A DNA stretch of 64,000 bases, taken from Treponema sp. Its GTDB lineage: Bacteria > Spirochaetota > Spirochaetia > Treponematales > Treponemataceae. Below are positions 26,980 to 35,855 of this stretch, one piece after another; the first letter of the stretch is position 1; the number at the start of each line of letters is the position of its first letter. Both the position numbers and the translations under genes were made by a program. Under the pieces are notes generated by a model that did no database searches, was not told where the DNA came from, and saw only the letters and a list, made by a program, of their open reading frames with translations. The DNA lies in assembly GCA_016281495.1 (NCBI GenBank), contig JAEEIU010000027.1:119562-183561 (forward strand), in the 5' to 3' direction.

Positions 26980-28737
26980 ATGAATTTTTCTTTTGTACGA
27001 AAGTTTTTCTCTCAAAAACCAGACGAATCTTTTACGACATTCATGTACAGGACTTCACTTACAACTCATTTGATCCTTACATTCCTGCCGTTTTCATATT
27101 CACTTCTCTTTTTGAACCTGCCATCCAATATAATTGGAGAATGCTATATTGTACTAGGCCTTACTTTTTTCGCATTGGAATTCTTCATTGTACCTCTTGC
27201 AAATTATTTTAGTGCCCATTACATTTCTTCCAGATTACACAAATTCGACCAGGGCAAACTCGATGAAGAAAATAGAAACGAACTCTTGTCTGAAGTGCTT
27301 CATTTTCCGTTAAAGAAGGCATTCCTAACTATATTTTTTGCTCTTTTACAGATAATTGCAATTTGCGTCTTCTTAAAATATAAGGCCGATTTTACCATCA
27401 GAAGCAACATCCGCTACTTTTTTATCTGCATGATGGTAAGCTACCTTGTAATCCTTGTTGTTTTTGACAGGGTCCAGACAATCTGTTCCAGAAAAGCCAT
27501 ATCAATCGTCTCCATGGGTGTCTCTGACAATTACGTCAACTCCAAAAAATACCTTGGTTTCTCCTTGATAACACTTTTCATATTTTATGTAATCATACCT
27601 TTTGTCATAAGCGGTGTAACTACTTATATCTCAAGCCTTTCTTTCAATCTGCTTAACTCTATAATAATTGCCCTGCTTAACCTTTTGTTTACGACATCTT
27701 TTGCGCTCATCTACTTTAGGAAAATAAAAAAATACACAGACACAGTACAGGATGCACTTCATTCACTTTCTGACAAGAACATAAAGAACAGCAACATAAT
27801 TCCAGTTGATCTTTCTACAGAGTTGTCCTACACAATTTATATGGTAAATCAAACCATAAAACTCTTTACTACGATCATTGAACAGACATCCCAGACCAAC
27901 GAGGAAATAAACATCGCATCACAAAACCTTTCTTCTATATCAGAGGAAACGGCAAGTACTTCCATTGAACAGTCAACTGCGGTAAAGGAAATCGTTTCAA
28001 CCATGGAGATGACCGAGGAGCTTTCACAATCAATAGAACGGAAGATACTTGAGGTAAATCATCTTGCTGACAAAAACATGCAGGACATAGAGCATGACTC
28101 CAAGGCAATCAAACTTAATCTTGATAAAATGCAGGAAATCATTCTTGCAAACCAGTCTTCAATCATGGGTATCCAGAGTCTTTCCAATAAAATCAAGAGC
28201 ATATGGGATATCGTAAACCTGATTGATGGTGTTGCAGACCAGACAAAGATCATTGCCTTTAACGCCGAGCTTGAGGCAGAAAACATTCAGGAAGGAAAAG
28301 AAAAATTCAAGAATGTTGCACAGGACATCCGTACGCTTGCAGACAACGTTATGATACTTACAAAAGAAATAAGGAGTCAGATACAGCAGATTCAAAATGC
28401 AAGCAGCCAGCTTATTGAAACAGGCGTTGATTGTACCACAAAGATCAATCAGGGAAACAGCCTTACTCTTGAGCTGGAAGAAAAATTCAAGACTATAACG
28501 AATTCAGCATCACAGACATTAACCTCAACGGAAGAAATACAAAAGGTTGTAAAAGACCAGACACAGGCATTTAATGTTATTCTGGAAAAACTTCAAAATA
28601 TAAGTTCCGGTGTAGAACAGTTCAACGTTGCAACTCATTTGATTGCTTCAACAGTTCAAAAGCTACGCAAAGACAGCGAATACCTGAAAACCCTGAACAA
28701 TTTTGAAATGGAGGTCTCTGAAAATGAACAAATCTAA
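26980..28737 (+). CDS. Chemoreceptor 2: six-segment membrane MCP-like protein, diverged tip
   Basis: 585 residues, same plan as its neighbour: about six membrane segments to residue ~250, a HAMP-like stretch (STELSYTIYMVNQTI), then a coiled-coil domain. The tip is VADQTKIIAFNAELEA followed by ENIQEGKEKFKNVAQDIR; the Ala-Gly-Glu and following Gly seen in active receptors are lost, so coupling to CheA may be altered. Heptads with EETASTSIEQSTAVKE carry Glu/Gln pairs suited to methylation. One base separates it from the previous stop. Confidence 0.85.
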   Translation: MNFSFVRKFFSQKPDESFTTFMYRTSLTTHLILTFLPFSYSLLFLNLPSNIIGECYIVLGLTFFALEFFIVPLANYFSAHYISSRLHKFDQGKLDEENRNELLSEVLHFPLKKAFLTIFFALLQIIAICVFLKYKADFTIRSNIRYFFICMMVSYLVILVVFDRVQTICSRKAISIVSMGVSDNYVNSKKYLGFSLITLFIFYVIIPFVISGVTTYISSLSFNLLNSIIIALLNLLFTTSFALIYFRKIKKYTDTVQDALHSLSDKNIKNSNIIPVDLSTELSYTIYMVNQTIKLFTTIIEQTSQTNEEINIASQNLSSISEETASTSIEQSTAVKEIVSTMEMTEELSQSIERKILEVNHLADKNMQDIEHDSKAIKLNLDKMQEIILANQSSIMGIQSLSNKIKSIWDIVNLIDGVADQTKIIAFNAELEAENIQEGKEKFKNVAQDIRTLADNVMILTKEIRSQIQQIQNASSQLIETGVDCTTKINQGNSLTLELEEKFKTITNSASQTLTSTEEIQKVVKDQTQAFNVILEKLQNISSGVEQFNVATHLIASTVQKLRKDSEYLKTLNNFEMEVSENEQI

Positions 28738-30490
28738 ATTAGGATTGGCATGGAGAATTTCATTAAAAAGCATCATACCCAACTTATGCTCTGTCCTGCC
28801 TATGTTCATATATTCGATTATAGTAACTCAACTTTCCGAGCTAGACATATTCACTGTACTTAGGTTTGTCCTGGCATTTGTCCTTGTATTTCAGTTTTCC
28901 CTTGGCCTTTACATTGACTTTCTTGTTACAAAAAAAAGCTCCGACCAGCTAAATGATTTTTATTCTGACAGGGAATCGATAAAAGATACTGTTTCTTTGC
29001 TAAAGGAAATTGCAAAGGCTCCAGTAAAGATAGCGTTAACTACCCTGGCATTTTTTATAATAGGAACTATTGCCCTGACCGTTACTTACGAGTATTATTT
29101 CCATATACCCAAGACCATAAATATTCTTTCTTTTATTGAATGTATTTATGCCTCATATCTTGCTGCGGTTTTCTCTTTTAACAATGTAAGGAACATTTGC
29201 CGTGAAGACATGGCCAATCTTGTTGAATATTCTACTAACCAGGATGCAATAAAAAAATATCAGTTTTTCGGACTAAGTTTAAGCAAGCAGTTTGCAATCT
29301 ACGTCATAATACCTGTAATCGTATGCTGCATTACTGCGGGCTATTCCATTAGTTTGTTTTATTTCCCATTAGACATGCCACTTCCGTGGTGTGACATGCA
29401 ATCCAAAATCCTAAGGGCAGTTTTGACAGTTTCAATCAATTTTGTCTCTGTTGTAATCCTTTCCATTTTGTTCAAGAATTCTATGGAATCCAACAACAAG
29501 AAGATTGAGACAACCTTGAATAAAATTGAAACTTCCGACATATCTAAAACCGAATCACTAAGGACAGATTTGTTTGACGAGATTTCCTACAATTATTATC
29601 TTGCAAATCAAATCATCATGTTCATGAAGAAAGTTATTTCCAAGGCAAAGGAAATGGGCTCAAAGATTGACGAATATTCCAAGGAGCTTGTTGCAATATC
29701 CACTCAAACTCAGGCAACCGCCGTAGAACAGTCAACCGGAACATCAGAGATACTTTCCATCATGAATGAAGCGGACAAACTTTCGCACGAGATAGAGACA
29801 AAGACAACCGAAGTTTCCACCATTGCATCAAAAACCGCAGAAAGCGTTCAGAACGGAACACAATTCCTGGCAGACAACATGGTAAAGATGTTCGCAATCT
29901 ACAGGGCAAACACAAGCACTACAAACGGGATACGCGAAGTTAACGAAAAGATCAACAGCATCTGGGAAATTGTCAGCATCATCAATTCAATTGCGGACCA
30001 GACAAAAATCATCGCATTCAATGCAGAACTTGAATCAACCACCGTAAACGAAAGCGGCCGAAACTTCCGTAACGTATCAAACGAAATCCGAAGACTTGCC
30101 AACGGTACAATGGACCGCACAAAAGAAATCAAGGAACGCATCAACGAGGTACAGCTTGCATCCGACAAGCTTTTACAGTCATCACAGAACTGCACGGAAA
30201 AAATAAACCAGGGAATGGAGCTTATTGAATCCCTGGAGAACAGCTTTACCATAATCAGCAAATCTGCCTCCGAAACCGCCGAATCATCTGAAGAAATCGA
30301 AGGACGAATAAAGCAGGAGACAGAGGCATTTGAACAGATTGTAACGACACTTCAGCAGGTAAGCAAGAATATTGAAAGCCTTTCTGTTTCTACAAAGACA
30401 ATAACTGTCACGGCAGAAAGCTTGCAGACAAATTCCAGCGAACTGAGCAACTTAAAAGAAGCGGAAGAATCCAGCATACGGAACAGGTGA
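28724..30490 (+). CDS. Chemoreceptor 3: six-segment membrane MCP-like protein
   Basis: 588 residues from MNKSKLGLAWRISLKS; GGAGG ten bases upstream fixes this ATG, which overlaps the previous gene by 14 bases. Six membrane segments, HAMP-like linker (FDEISYNYYLANQIIM), coiled-coil with methylation-like TQTQATAVEQSTGTSE. The tip is IADQTKIIAFNAELES, then TTVNESGRNFRNVSNEIRR: again the IIAFNAE core and a partly changed downstream block. Probably forms mixed arrays with its three paralogues. Confidence 0.86.
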   Translation: MNKSKLGLAWRISLKSIIPNLCSVLPMFIYSIIVTQLSELDIFTVLRFVLAFVLVFQFSLGLYIDFLVTKKSSDQLNDFYSDRESIKDTVSLLKEIAKAPVKIALTTLAFFIIGTIALTVTYEYYFHIPKTINILSFIECIYASYLAAVFSFNNVRNICREDMANLVEYSTNQDAIKKYQFFGLSLSKQFAIYVIIPVIVCCITAGYSISLFYFPLDMPLPWCDMQSKILRAVLTVSINFVSVVILSILFKNSMESNNKKIETTLNKIETSDISKTESLRTDLFDEISYNYYLANQIIMFMKKVISKAKEMGSKIDEYSKELVAISTQTQATAVEQSTGTSEILSIMNEADKLSHEIETKTTEVSTIASKTAESVQNGTQFLADNMVKMFAIYRANTSTTNGIREVNEKINSIWEIVSIINSIADQTKIIAFNAELESTTVNESGRNFRNVSNEIRRLANGTMDRTKEIKERINEVQLASDKLLQSSQNCTEKINQGMELIESLENSFTIISKSASETAESSEEIEGRIKQETEAFEQIVTTLQQVSKNIESLSVSTKTITVTAESLQTNSSELSNLKEAEESSIRNR

Positions 30491-30493
30491 TAT

Positions 30494-32242
30494 ATGAAAT
30501 CGATAAATCTAACTTTAGAAAGACAAGTATACAAAGCAGGTTTACTGCCGGAAATAATCGCAGGTATATTCATGCTGATATATCCAGGCATTTATATTTC
30601 CTTTACCGCAAGGCAGTGGATCTGGGCTTCAATAGTCACAATAGGCGTGATTGTTTTTGCAGAAACCCTGATAATTCCAGTCTCAAACAAATCAATCACG
30701 GCGGAAATCTCGCACAAGATGACGGACTGGGAAAACGGCAAGACAAAATCCCTGCATGACAGCACACTTTTGTTTCAATCCCTGATGAATCTTCCTGGTA
30801 CAAAGGCTTTTCAGACAGGTTTATTCTTCTTTATCGGTTCCATTTTGGTTTCAATCCTTTACCATATAATTCCAACTATTGCACTTCCTTGGGAAAGATG
30901 TCTGATGACCGCAATAAGCGCACAGTTCATCACTTATCTTTCCGTAGTTGTAACCTACTATCATTGCGAGAAAATTACGAATCATCTTGCAAAGAACATT
31001 CAGGAAAAAGGCCTTGATGAATCAATTATCAGCACAAAACGGCACTTTGGGCTTTCTCTTTCTGCCAGAACTTTCATGTATCTGATCATACCCGTACTAT
31101 TTTGCAACGGAATACTCTTTTTGATTTTGTCAGGAAAATTCGGCGGATCAGAAAACCTTTATTCCGACAGCAGGCAGCAGATTTTAAAGACAGGCATCAT
31201 AACAGGATTGAATATTTTCTTCCTTTCAAACTGCTTCTACTATTATTTTAACAACCTAAGGCACAGCTATTCTGTTTTTGAAAAATCCATGTCCGAAATA
31301 ATAACCACCGGCAGCACGAAAAAAGCCATACGCTCATCTCTTGGTGACCTGCTCCAGTGCAATATTTACAGGCTGGATAAAATCGTAAAGCGTTTTGGAA
31401 ATCTTTTTAACAAGGCAGATTCCATTGGCAAAAGCGTTCAGGAAACATCGGACAACCTTTCCGTCATCGCACAGCAGCTTGCATCAACATCCCTTGAGCA
31501 AAATGCCTCGATTAAGGAAGTCCTTACCACAATGGAAGACTCCTCTGCCCTTTCCCAGAACATTTCCACTACTACAGCAAATGTCTCTTCAAGTGCAGAA
31601 CGCACCTACCACGAGTTCAACACCTCGGTTGACGTGCTTCAGAAAATCCTTACCCAGATGGAAGAAATCAGCTCGGCAAATGCTTCTATAATCGAAGGCG
31701 TAACCGATCTTGGAAAAGAAATAGATAACATCGGAGACGTTATCGCAATCATCAACGACATTGCCGACCAGACAAGGATCATCGCTTTTAATGCAGAGCT
31801 TGAAGCCGTAAGTGCAGGAAACGAAGGACACAATTTCCATATCGTTGCAACGGAAATCAGGCGTCTTGCCAACAACACGATGAACAGCATCAATGAAATC
31901 AAATCTTACATAACAAACATTCAGGATGCATTCCAAAAACTCATCAATTCCTCTCAGGAAGGAACAGACAACATTAATGACGAGACAAAACTCGCACATC
32001 AGCTTGAAAACCATTTTGATGTAATCCGCGAGATGACAGACATAACATCCGTAAAGACAAATGAAATAAAGGACATCATTGAGCAGCAGAACACTTCATT
32101 CAATCAGATAGTAATAACTTTAAGGCAAATCAGCTCCGGAATCGAAAGCTTTACGGACCTTACAAAGAACATAAGCGCAACGGCCAACCAGATGCAGTCC
32201 ATCACGACCAAGCTGTCCTCATTGCAGACAGAGACGCTTTAA
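30494..32242 (+). CDS. Chemoreceptor 4: six-segment membrane MCP-like protein
   Basis: 582 residues, same layout as the other three. Membrane part to ~residue 260, a diverged HAMP-like stretch (LGDLLQCNIYRLDKIV), and coiled-coil with ASTSLEQNASIKEVLTTM. The tip IADQTRIIAFNAELEA continues SAGNEGHNFHIVATEIRR, the least diverged of the set with chemoreceptor 1. Last gene of the operon; it ends ten bases from the convergent peptidase gene, with no clear terminator between. Confidence 0.86.
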   Translation: MKSINLTLERQVYKAGLLPEIIAGIFMLIYPGIYISFTARQWIWASIVTIGVIVFAETLIIPVSNKSITAEISHKMTDWENGKTKSLHDSTLLFQSLMNLPGTKAFQTGLFFFIGSILVSILYHIIPTIALPWERCLMTAISAQFITYLSVVVTYYHCEKITNHLAKNIQEKGLDESIISTKRHFGLSLSARTFMYLIIPVLFCNGILFLILSGKFGGSENLYSDSRQQILKTGIITGLNIFFLSNCFYYYFNNLRHSYSVFEKSMSEIITTGSTKKAIRSSLGDLLQCNIYRLDKIVKRFGNLFNKADSIGKSVQETSDNLSVIAQQLASTSLEQNASIKEVLTTMEDSSALSQNISTTTANVSSSAERTYHEFNTSVDVLQKILTQMEEISSANASIIEGVTDLGKEIDNIGDVIAIINDIADQTRIIAFNAELEAVSAGNEGHNFHIVATEIRRLANNTMNSINEIKSYITNIQDAFQKLINSSQEGTDNINDETKLAHQLENHFDVIREMTDITSVKTNEIKDIIEQQNTSFNQIVITLRQISSGIESFTDLTKNISATANQMQSITTKLSSLQTETL

Positions 32243-32252
32243 AAGATTAAAG

Positions 32253-33158
32253 TCAGATAATCGGTGTAACGGTTTCTGCAAGTGTCCTGAGCAAATTTCC
32301 CATGACCCTTATGCTGCCCGGTGTAAGGGAAGATAAGTTGTCCGCCTGAGTGTGGAACATCCTCCATGTGGCGGGCATTCTTTCCTTGTATGAGTATTCC
32401 GGAGTTTCACTGAACTCCCTTTCTTTCTTGGACACAGCACGATTCATTACAGCATTTTCAAGATTTTTGTCGCTCAACAATTCCCTTGAATAAAGCGCCG
32501 CCTCCTGTGCGGGAAGCATGGTTATTGCCATTGCAGGAATTCCACAAGCCAGAAAAGAAGCGTTGTCACTGTATGGAACAGGAAGACTCATCCATCGGCC
32601 AGGACATGAACGCCGCAGGATATTCTGGGTCCTTTCATATAAATCATTGTAATTCCGCAAAAATGTTTGGGATGAATTATCCGGGAATGTCTGACGTGCC
32701 AAAATCGGAATCTCACCGCGGCCACACGAATCAAAAACATAGACATCATCGTTTGTAAATCCCAGACGTTTGAAAATTGAAGCGATTCCAAAAGCACCCT
32801 GTTCGTTTACACCGGTATTCCATCCCAGTTCCTCTCCATCCGTAAAGAAAATGCGGACATTGTGGAATCTTTCCATTGAGGCAAGAGATATGGCCCAATC
32901 CATGAGCATCCAGTTGGCGGCAGAATTGTCATTTGCACCGGGACTTCCTTCCACGCGGTCATAATGGGCGCACACAGTCTTTATCTTGAACTGCGGATTG
33001 TACATTTTTGACGGAAATTGAACAAGAATGTGGTTTTTCCCGTCGATAACGGTTTTGACAGAATCAACTCCATGATCCTTGAGGAAATTCTGAATTATGT
33101 CGGCCCGGGGTGCTTCCGGCTCAAGATATGCTGCGAATTCTTTTGAATTAAAGTCCAT
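32253..33158 (-). CDS. M28-family zinc peptidase
   Basis: 301 residues from MDFNSKEFAAYLEPE, with no signal peptide, so probably a cytoplasmic aminopeptidase. Zinc ligands and catalytic residues in order: His in VCAHYDRV, bridging Asp in GANDNSAAN, Glu pair in TDGEELGW, Asp in VFDSCGRGE and His in MFHTQADN. The longer in-frame opening (to 33224) runs through the promoter. The start is leaderless by prediction: -10 ends six bases before the ATG, with no ribosome-binding site. Confidence 0.88.
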   Translation of the reverse strand: MDFNSKEFAAYLEPEAPRADIIQNFLKDHGVDSVKTVIDGKNHILVQFPSKMYNPQFKIKTVCAHYDRVEGSPGANDNSAANWMLMDWAISLASMERFHNVRIFFTDGEELGWNTGVNEQGAFGIASIFKRLGFTNDDVYVFDSCGRGEIPILARQTFPDNSSQTFLRNYNDLYERTQNILRRSCPGRWMSLPVPYSDNASFLACGIPAMAITMLPAQEAALYSRELLSDKNLENAVMNRAVSKKEREFSETPEYSYKERMPATWRMFHTQADNLSSLTPGSIRVMGNLLRTLAETVTPII

Positions 33159-33164
33159 AGTTCC

Positions 33165-33193
33165 AGTATAAGCCCACTTTGCGCATTTTTCAA
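33165..33193 (-). promoter_or_regulatory. Promoter of the M28 peptidase, leaderless arrangement
   Basis: Minus-strand TTGAAA (33193-33188), 17 bp, TATACT (33170-33165), then six bases to the ATG at 33158. Confidence 0.7.
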
Positions 33194-33207
33194 CTTTTTT
33201 CTTTATA

Positions 33208-33236
33208 TTGAAACAAACTCGCATTTATGATATGAT
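33208..33236 (+). promoter_or_regulatory. Promoter of the aspartokinase/homoserine dehydrogenase gene
   Basis: TTGAAA (33208-33213), 17 bp, TATGAT (33231-33236), leaving a ~26-nt leader with a GAGGAG ribosome-binding site before the ATG at 33269: a conventional unit beside the leaderless one on the other strand. Confidence 0.65.
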
Positions 33237-33268
33237 GGGGTTTAACTGACTTTTACAAGAGGAGTAAT

Positions 33269-35770
33269 ATGCTTACACTTAAATTCGGCGGAACTTCCAT
33301 GGGTTCTGCACGTCGCATTTTGGACAGCGTTGATATAATGGTGGACCGTGCCAAACAGGATCGCATTTCTGTTGTGGTAAGTGCTGTTGCCGGGGTTTCC
33401 AACAAGCTTCAGGAAGCCATTGACGGTTGTGTTGCCGGAGGGAATGCCGAGACTTATGTAAGCCAGATGAGGACAATTCACGAGGAAATCTGTTCTGAGA
33501 TAAAATCTAGCCTGCCCGAATTTGACTACGCTCCGGTAAAGGAAAAGCTGGAACATCACATGCGCCGCCTGGACAAGCTTTTGACAGGCCTTACCACTTT
33601 TGGTGAATGTCCAGATTCAGTTCACTGCCGCATTATGGGTACCGGAGAGATGATCTGCGCCCCTATCGTTGAGGCCGTTCTTCTTGCAAAAGGTCAGAGC
33701 GTAACTACTCTTGATTCACGCAAATTTATTTTTACCACAGGAAACCAAAAGGAAGGTGACGTAGACTATGCCCGTTGTGCAGAGGCACTGGCACCTTACA
33801 GGGATAACGCAGGCGGTTCACAGCAGCCACGCATCCTTCTTTTCCCGGGTTTCATCTGCTCATGGATAAAAGGTTCCGGTCCGGAGATGTCAATGGGCCT
33901 CATGGGACGCAACGGAAGTGATTTTTCTGCCGCCGTCGTAGGATATTCACTTGGCTCAAAGAAGGTTGAATTCTGGACTGACGTTGACGGAATCTACACC
34001 GCAGACCCGAGGGTTGTAAAGGATGCCGTTCTGGTAAAGGACATGAGCTATGAGGAAGCGATGGAACTTTCCTTCTTTGGAAGCAAAATCCTTCATCCCA
34101 AGACACTCGCACCTCTTGCATCAAAGAATATCGAGGCATGGAGCCTTAACTCACATAATCCAAAAGCCCGAGGAACATGCATTGGCCGTGGTCCGTTTGA
34201 AAGCGAAAAAACAGCAGGTCCTGTACGCGGAATATCATGCCTCAAGGACTGCTCAATGATTTCCGTAAGCGGTTCAGGAATGAAAGGACGCAAGGGTATG
34301 GCAGCCCGCATTTTTGCCGCCGTAAGCAATGCAGGAATTTCCGTACTGTTGATTACACAGTCTTCCTCTGAATATACTATTTCCTTCTGCGTAAGGAACA
34401 ATTCAGCGGATGCAGTCCATGACGTACTTAAAAATGAATTTGCACTTGAAATCAACAGCAAGCTGATAAACCCGATTCAGATTACAAAGGACTGTGCCAT
34501 TGTCTCCATCGTCGGTGACGCAATGAAGGAAAAACGCGGTGTGGCAGGAACTTTCTTTGACGCACTTGCAAGCCGTGACATAAACATCCTTGCAATTGCA
34601 CAGGGAGCTGCAGAACGTTCAATTTCCGCAGTAATCAACGGAAGCGACGGTGACATGGCTGTAAGGATTGCACACCACTTCTTCTTCAACACAGTCCAGT
34701 CAATACAGGTTTATGCATTTGGAGCCGGAACTATCGGCGGTACTATGATAGACCAGATTTGCGAGCAGCAGAAGGCACTTCTTGAACAGGGCATCGACAT
34801 CAAGGTAATGGCCATAGCAAACATCGACGGCATGATTTTTGATGCAGAAGGAATCAAGCTGGAAGGCTGGAGGGATCAGGTTAAGGACCGCGGCGAAAAG
34901 ACAAACCTGGACAAGATCCTTGATTTTGTACGCGAGACAAAACCGCTCAACCCGATTTTCGTTGACTGCACGGCAAGCTATGATTTGCCAGAAAGATACA
35001 TAGACATACTCAAGGCAGGCATGAACATTGCCACACCGAACAAGCGCGCCAATTCAATGAGCATGGATTTTTACCACAAGCTTCGTGAAACGGCAAACCA
35101 GATGCACGTACGTTTCCTGTATGAGACAAACGTTGGAGCAGGACTTCCAATCATCGACACACTGCAGAACCTCTTTAAGAGCGGCGACCGCCTGACAGGA
35201 TTCAACGGCATCATGTCCGGTTCATTGAGCTATATTTTCGGAAAACTTGATGAAGGCAAGAAATTCAGCGAGGCAGTCCTTGAGGCAAAGGAACTGCGTT
35301 ACACTGAGCCAGATCCACGCGATGACCTTAAGGGAACCGACGTTGCAAGAAAGGCCCTGATCATTGCACGTGAAGCCGGAATGGAAATTGAACTTGAAGA
35401 CATACAGATGAATTCGATTTTCCCGGAAGGATTCAGTCTTGAAGGCACAACAGAAGAATTCCTTGCAAAACTTCCAGAGCTGGACAAATACTTTAGCGAC
35501 AAGATGGCATCGCTCAAAAAAGAAGGAAAGGTTTTGCGCATGGGTGCCAGCATAAAGGACGGAAAAGTAAGCGTCGGAATGCTTGAAGTTGGTCCTGAGG
35601 ATCCACTTTATGGAGTACGTGGCGGTGAGAACGCATTCGTATTCACCACAGCACGCTATACACCAATTCCACTGACAGTCCGCGGATATGGAGCCGGTGC
35701 AGGTGTTACAGCCGCCGGTGTATTCGGAGACATTTTGCGTACAGTAAGCTGGAATGTAACAAGGTTCTAG
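33269..35770 (+). CDS. thrA: Bifunctional aspartokinase/homoserine dehydrogenase
   Basis: 833 residues, near the ~820 of ThrA. Aspartokinase part (1-~290): MLTLKFGGTSMGSARRI, VVVSAVAGVSNKL, FWTDVDGIYTADPRVV. Two ACT-type regulatory repeats follow (~310-460: GRKGMAARIFAAVSNAGISV and KRGVAGTFFDALASRDINIL), then homoserine dehydrogenase with NAD(P) motif VYAFGAGTIGGTMID, TNVGAGLPIIDTLQNL, GIMSGSLSYIFG and YTEPDPRDDLKGTDVARKAL. It does steps one and three of the aspartate route to Thr/Met. Feedback inhibition through the ACT repeats is likely. Followed by a terminator. Confidence 0.95.
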   Translation: MLTLKFGGTSMGSARRILDSVDIMVDRAKQDRISVVVSAVAGVSNKLQEAIDGCVAGGNAETYVSQMRTIHEEICSEIKSSLPEFDYAPVKEKLEHHMRRLDKLLTGLTTFGECPDSVHCRIMGTGEMICAPIVEAVLLAKGQSVTTLDSRKFIFTTGNQKEGDVDYARCAEALAPYRDNAGGSQQPRILLFPGFICSWIKGSGPEMSMGLMGRNGSDFSAAVVGYSLGSKKVEFWTDVDGIYTADPRVVKDAVLVKDMSYEEAMELSFFGSKILHPKTLAPLASKNIEAWSLNSHNPKARGTCIGRGPFESEKTAGPVRGISCLKDCSMISVSGSGMKGRKGMAARIFAAVSNAGISVLLITQSSSEYTISFCVRNNSADAVHDVLKNEFALEINSKLINPIQITKDCAIVSIVGDAMKEKRGVAGTFFDALASRDINILAIAQGAAERSISAVINGSDGDMAVRIAHHFFFNTVQSIQVYAFGAGTIGGTMIDQICEQQKALLEQGIDIKVMAIANIDGMIFDAEGIKLEGWRDQVKDRGEKTNLDKILDFVRETKPLNPIFVDCTASYDLPERYIDILKAGMNIATPNKRANSMSMDFYHKLRETANQMHVRFLYETNVGAGLPIIDTLQNLFKSGDRLTGFNGIMSGSLSYIFGKLDEGKKFSEAVLEAKELRYTEPDPRDDLKGTDVARKALIIAREAGMEIELEDIQMNSIFPEGFSLEGTTEEFLAKLPELDKYFSDKMASLKKEGKVLRMGASIKDGKVSVGMLEVGPEDPLYGVRGGENAFVFTTARYTPIPLTVRGYGAGAGVTAAGVFGDILRTVSWNVTRF

Positions 35771-35785
35771 TTATGATTCTTAAAG

Positions 35786-35831
35786 ATTCCGGATTTCCTG
35801 CCTGTAACAAGACAGGATTCCGGATTTTTTT
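35786..35831. terminator. Terminator between thrA and the convergent lipoprotein gene
   Basis: Outer stem CCGGA (35789-35793)/TCCGG (35819-35823), inner stem CCTGT/ACAGG with an asymmetric internal loop, followed by T35825-35831. Serves thrA; the minus-strand gene ends only 25 bases away but lacks an equal T-run. Confidence 0.7.
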
Positions 35832-35855
35832 ACCATTTAAACTTAATTGAGTTTT

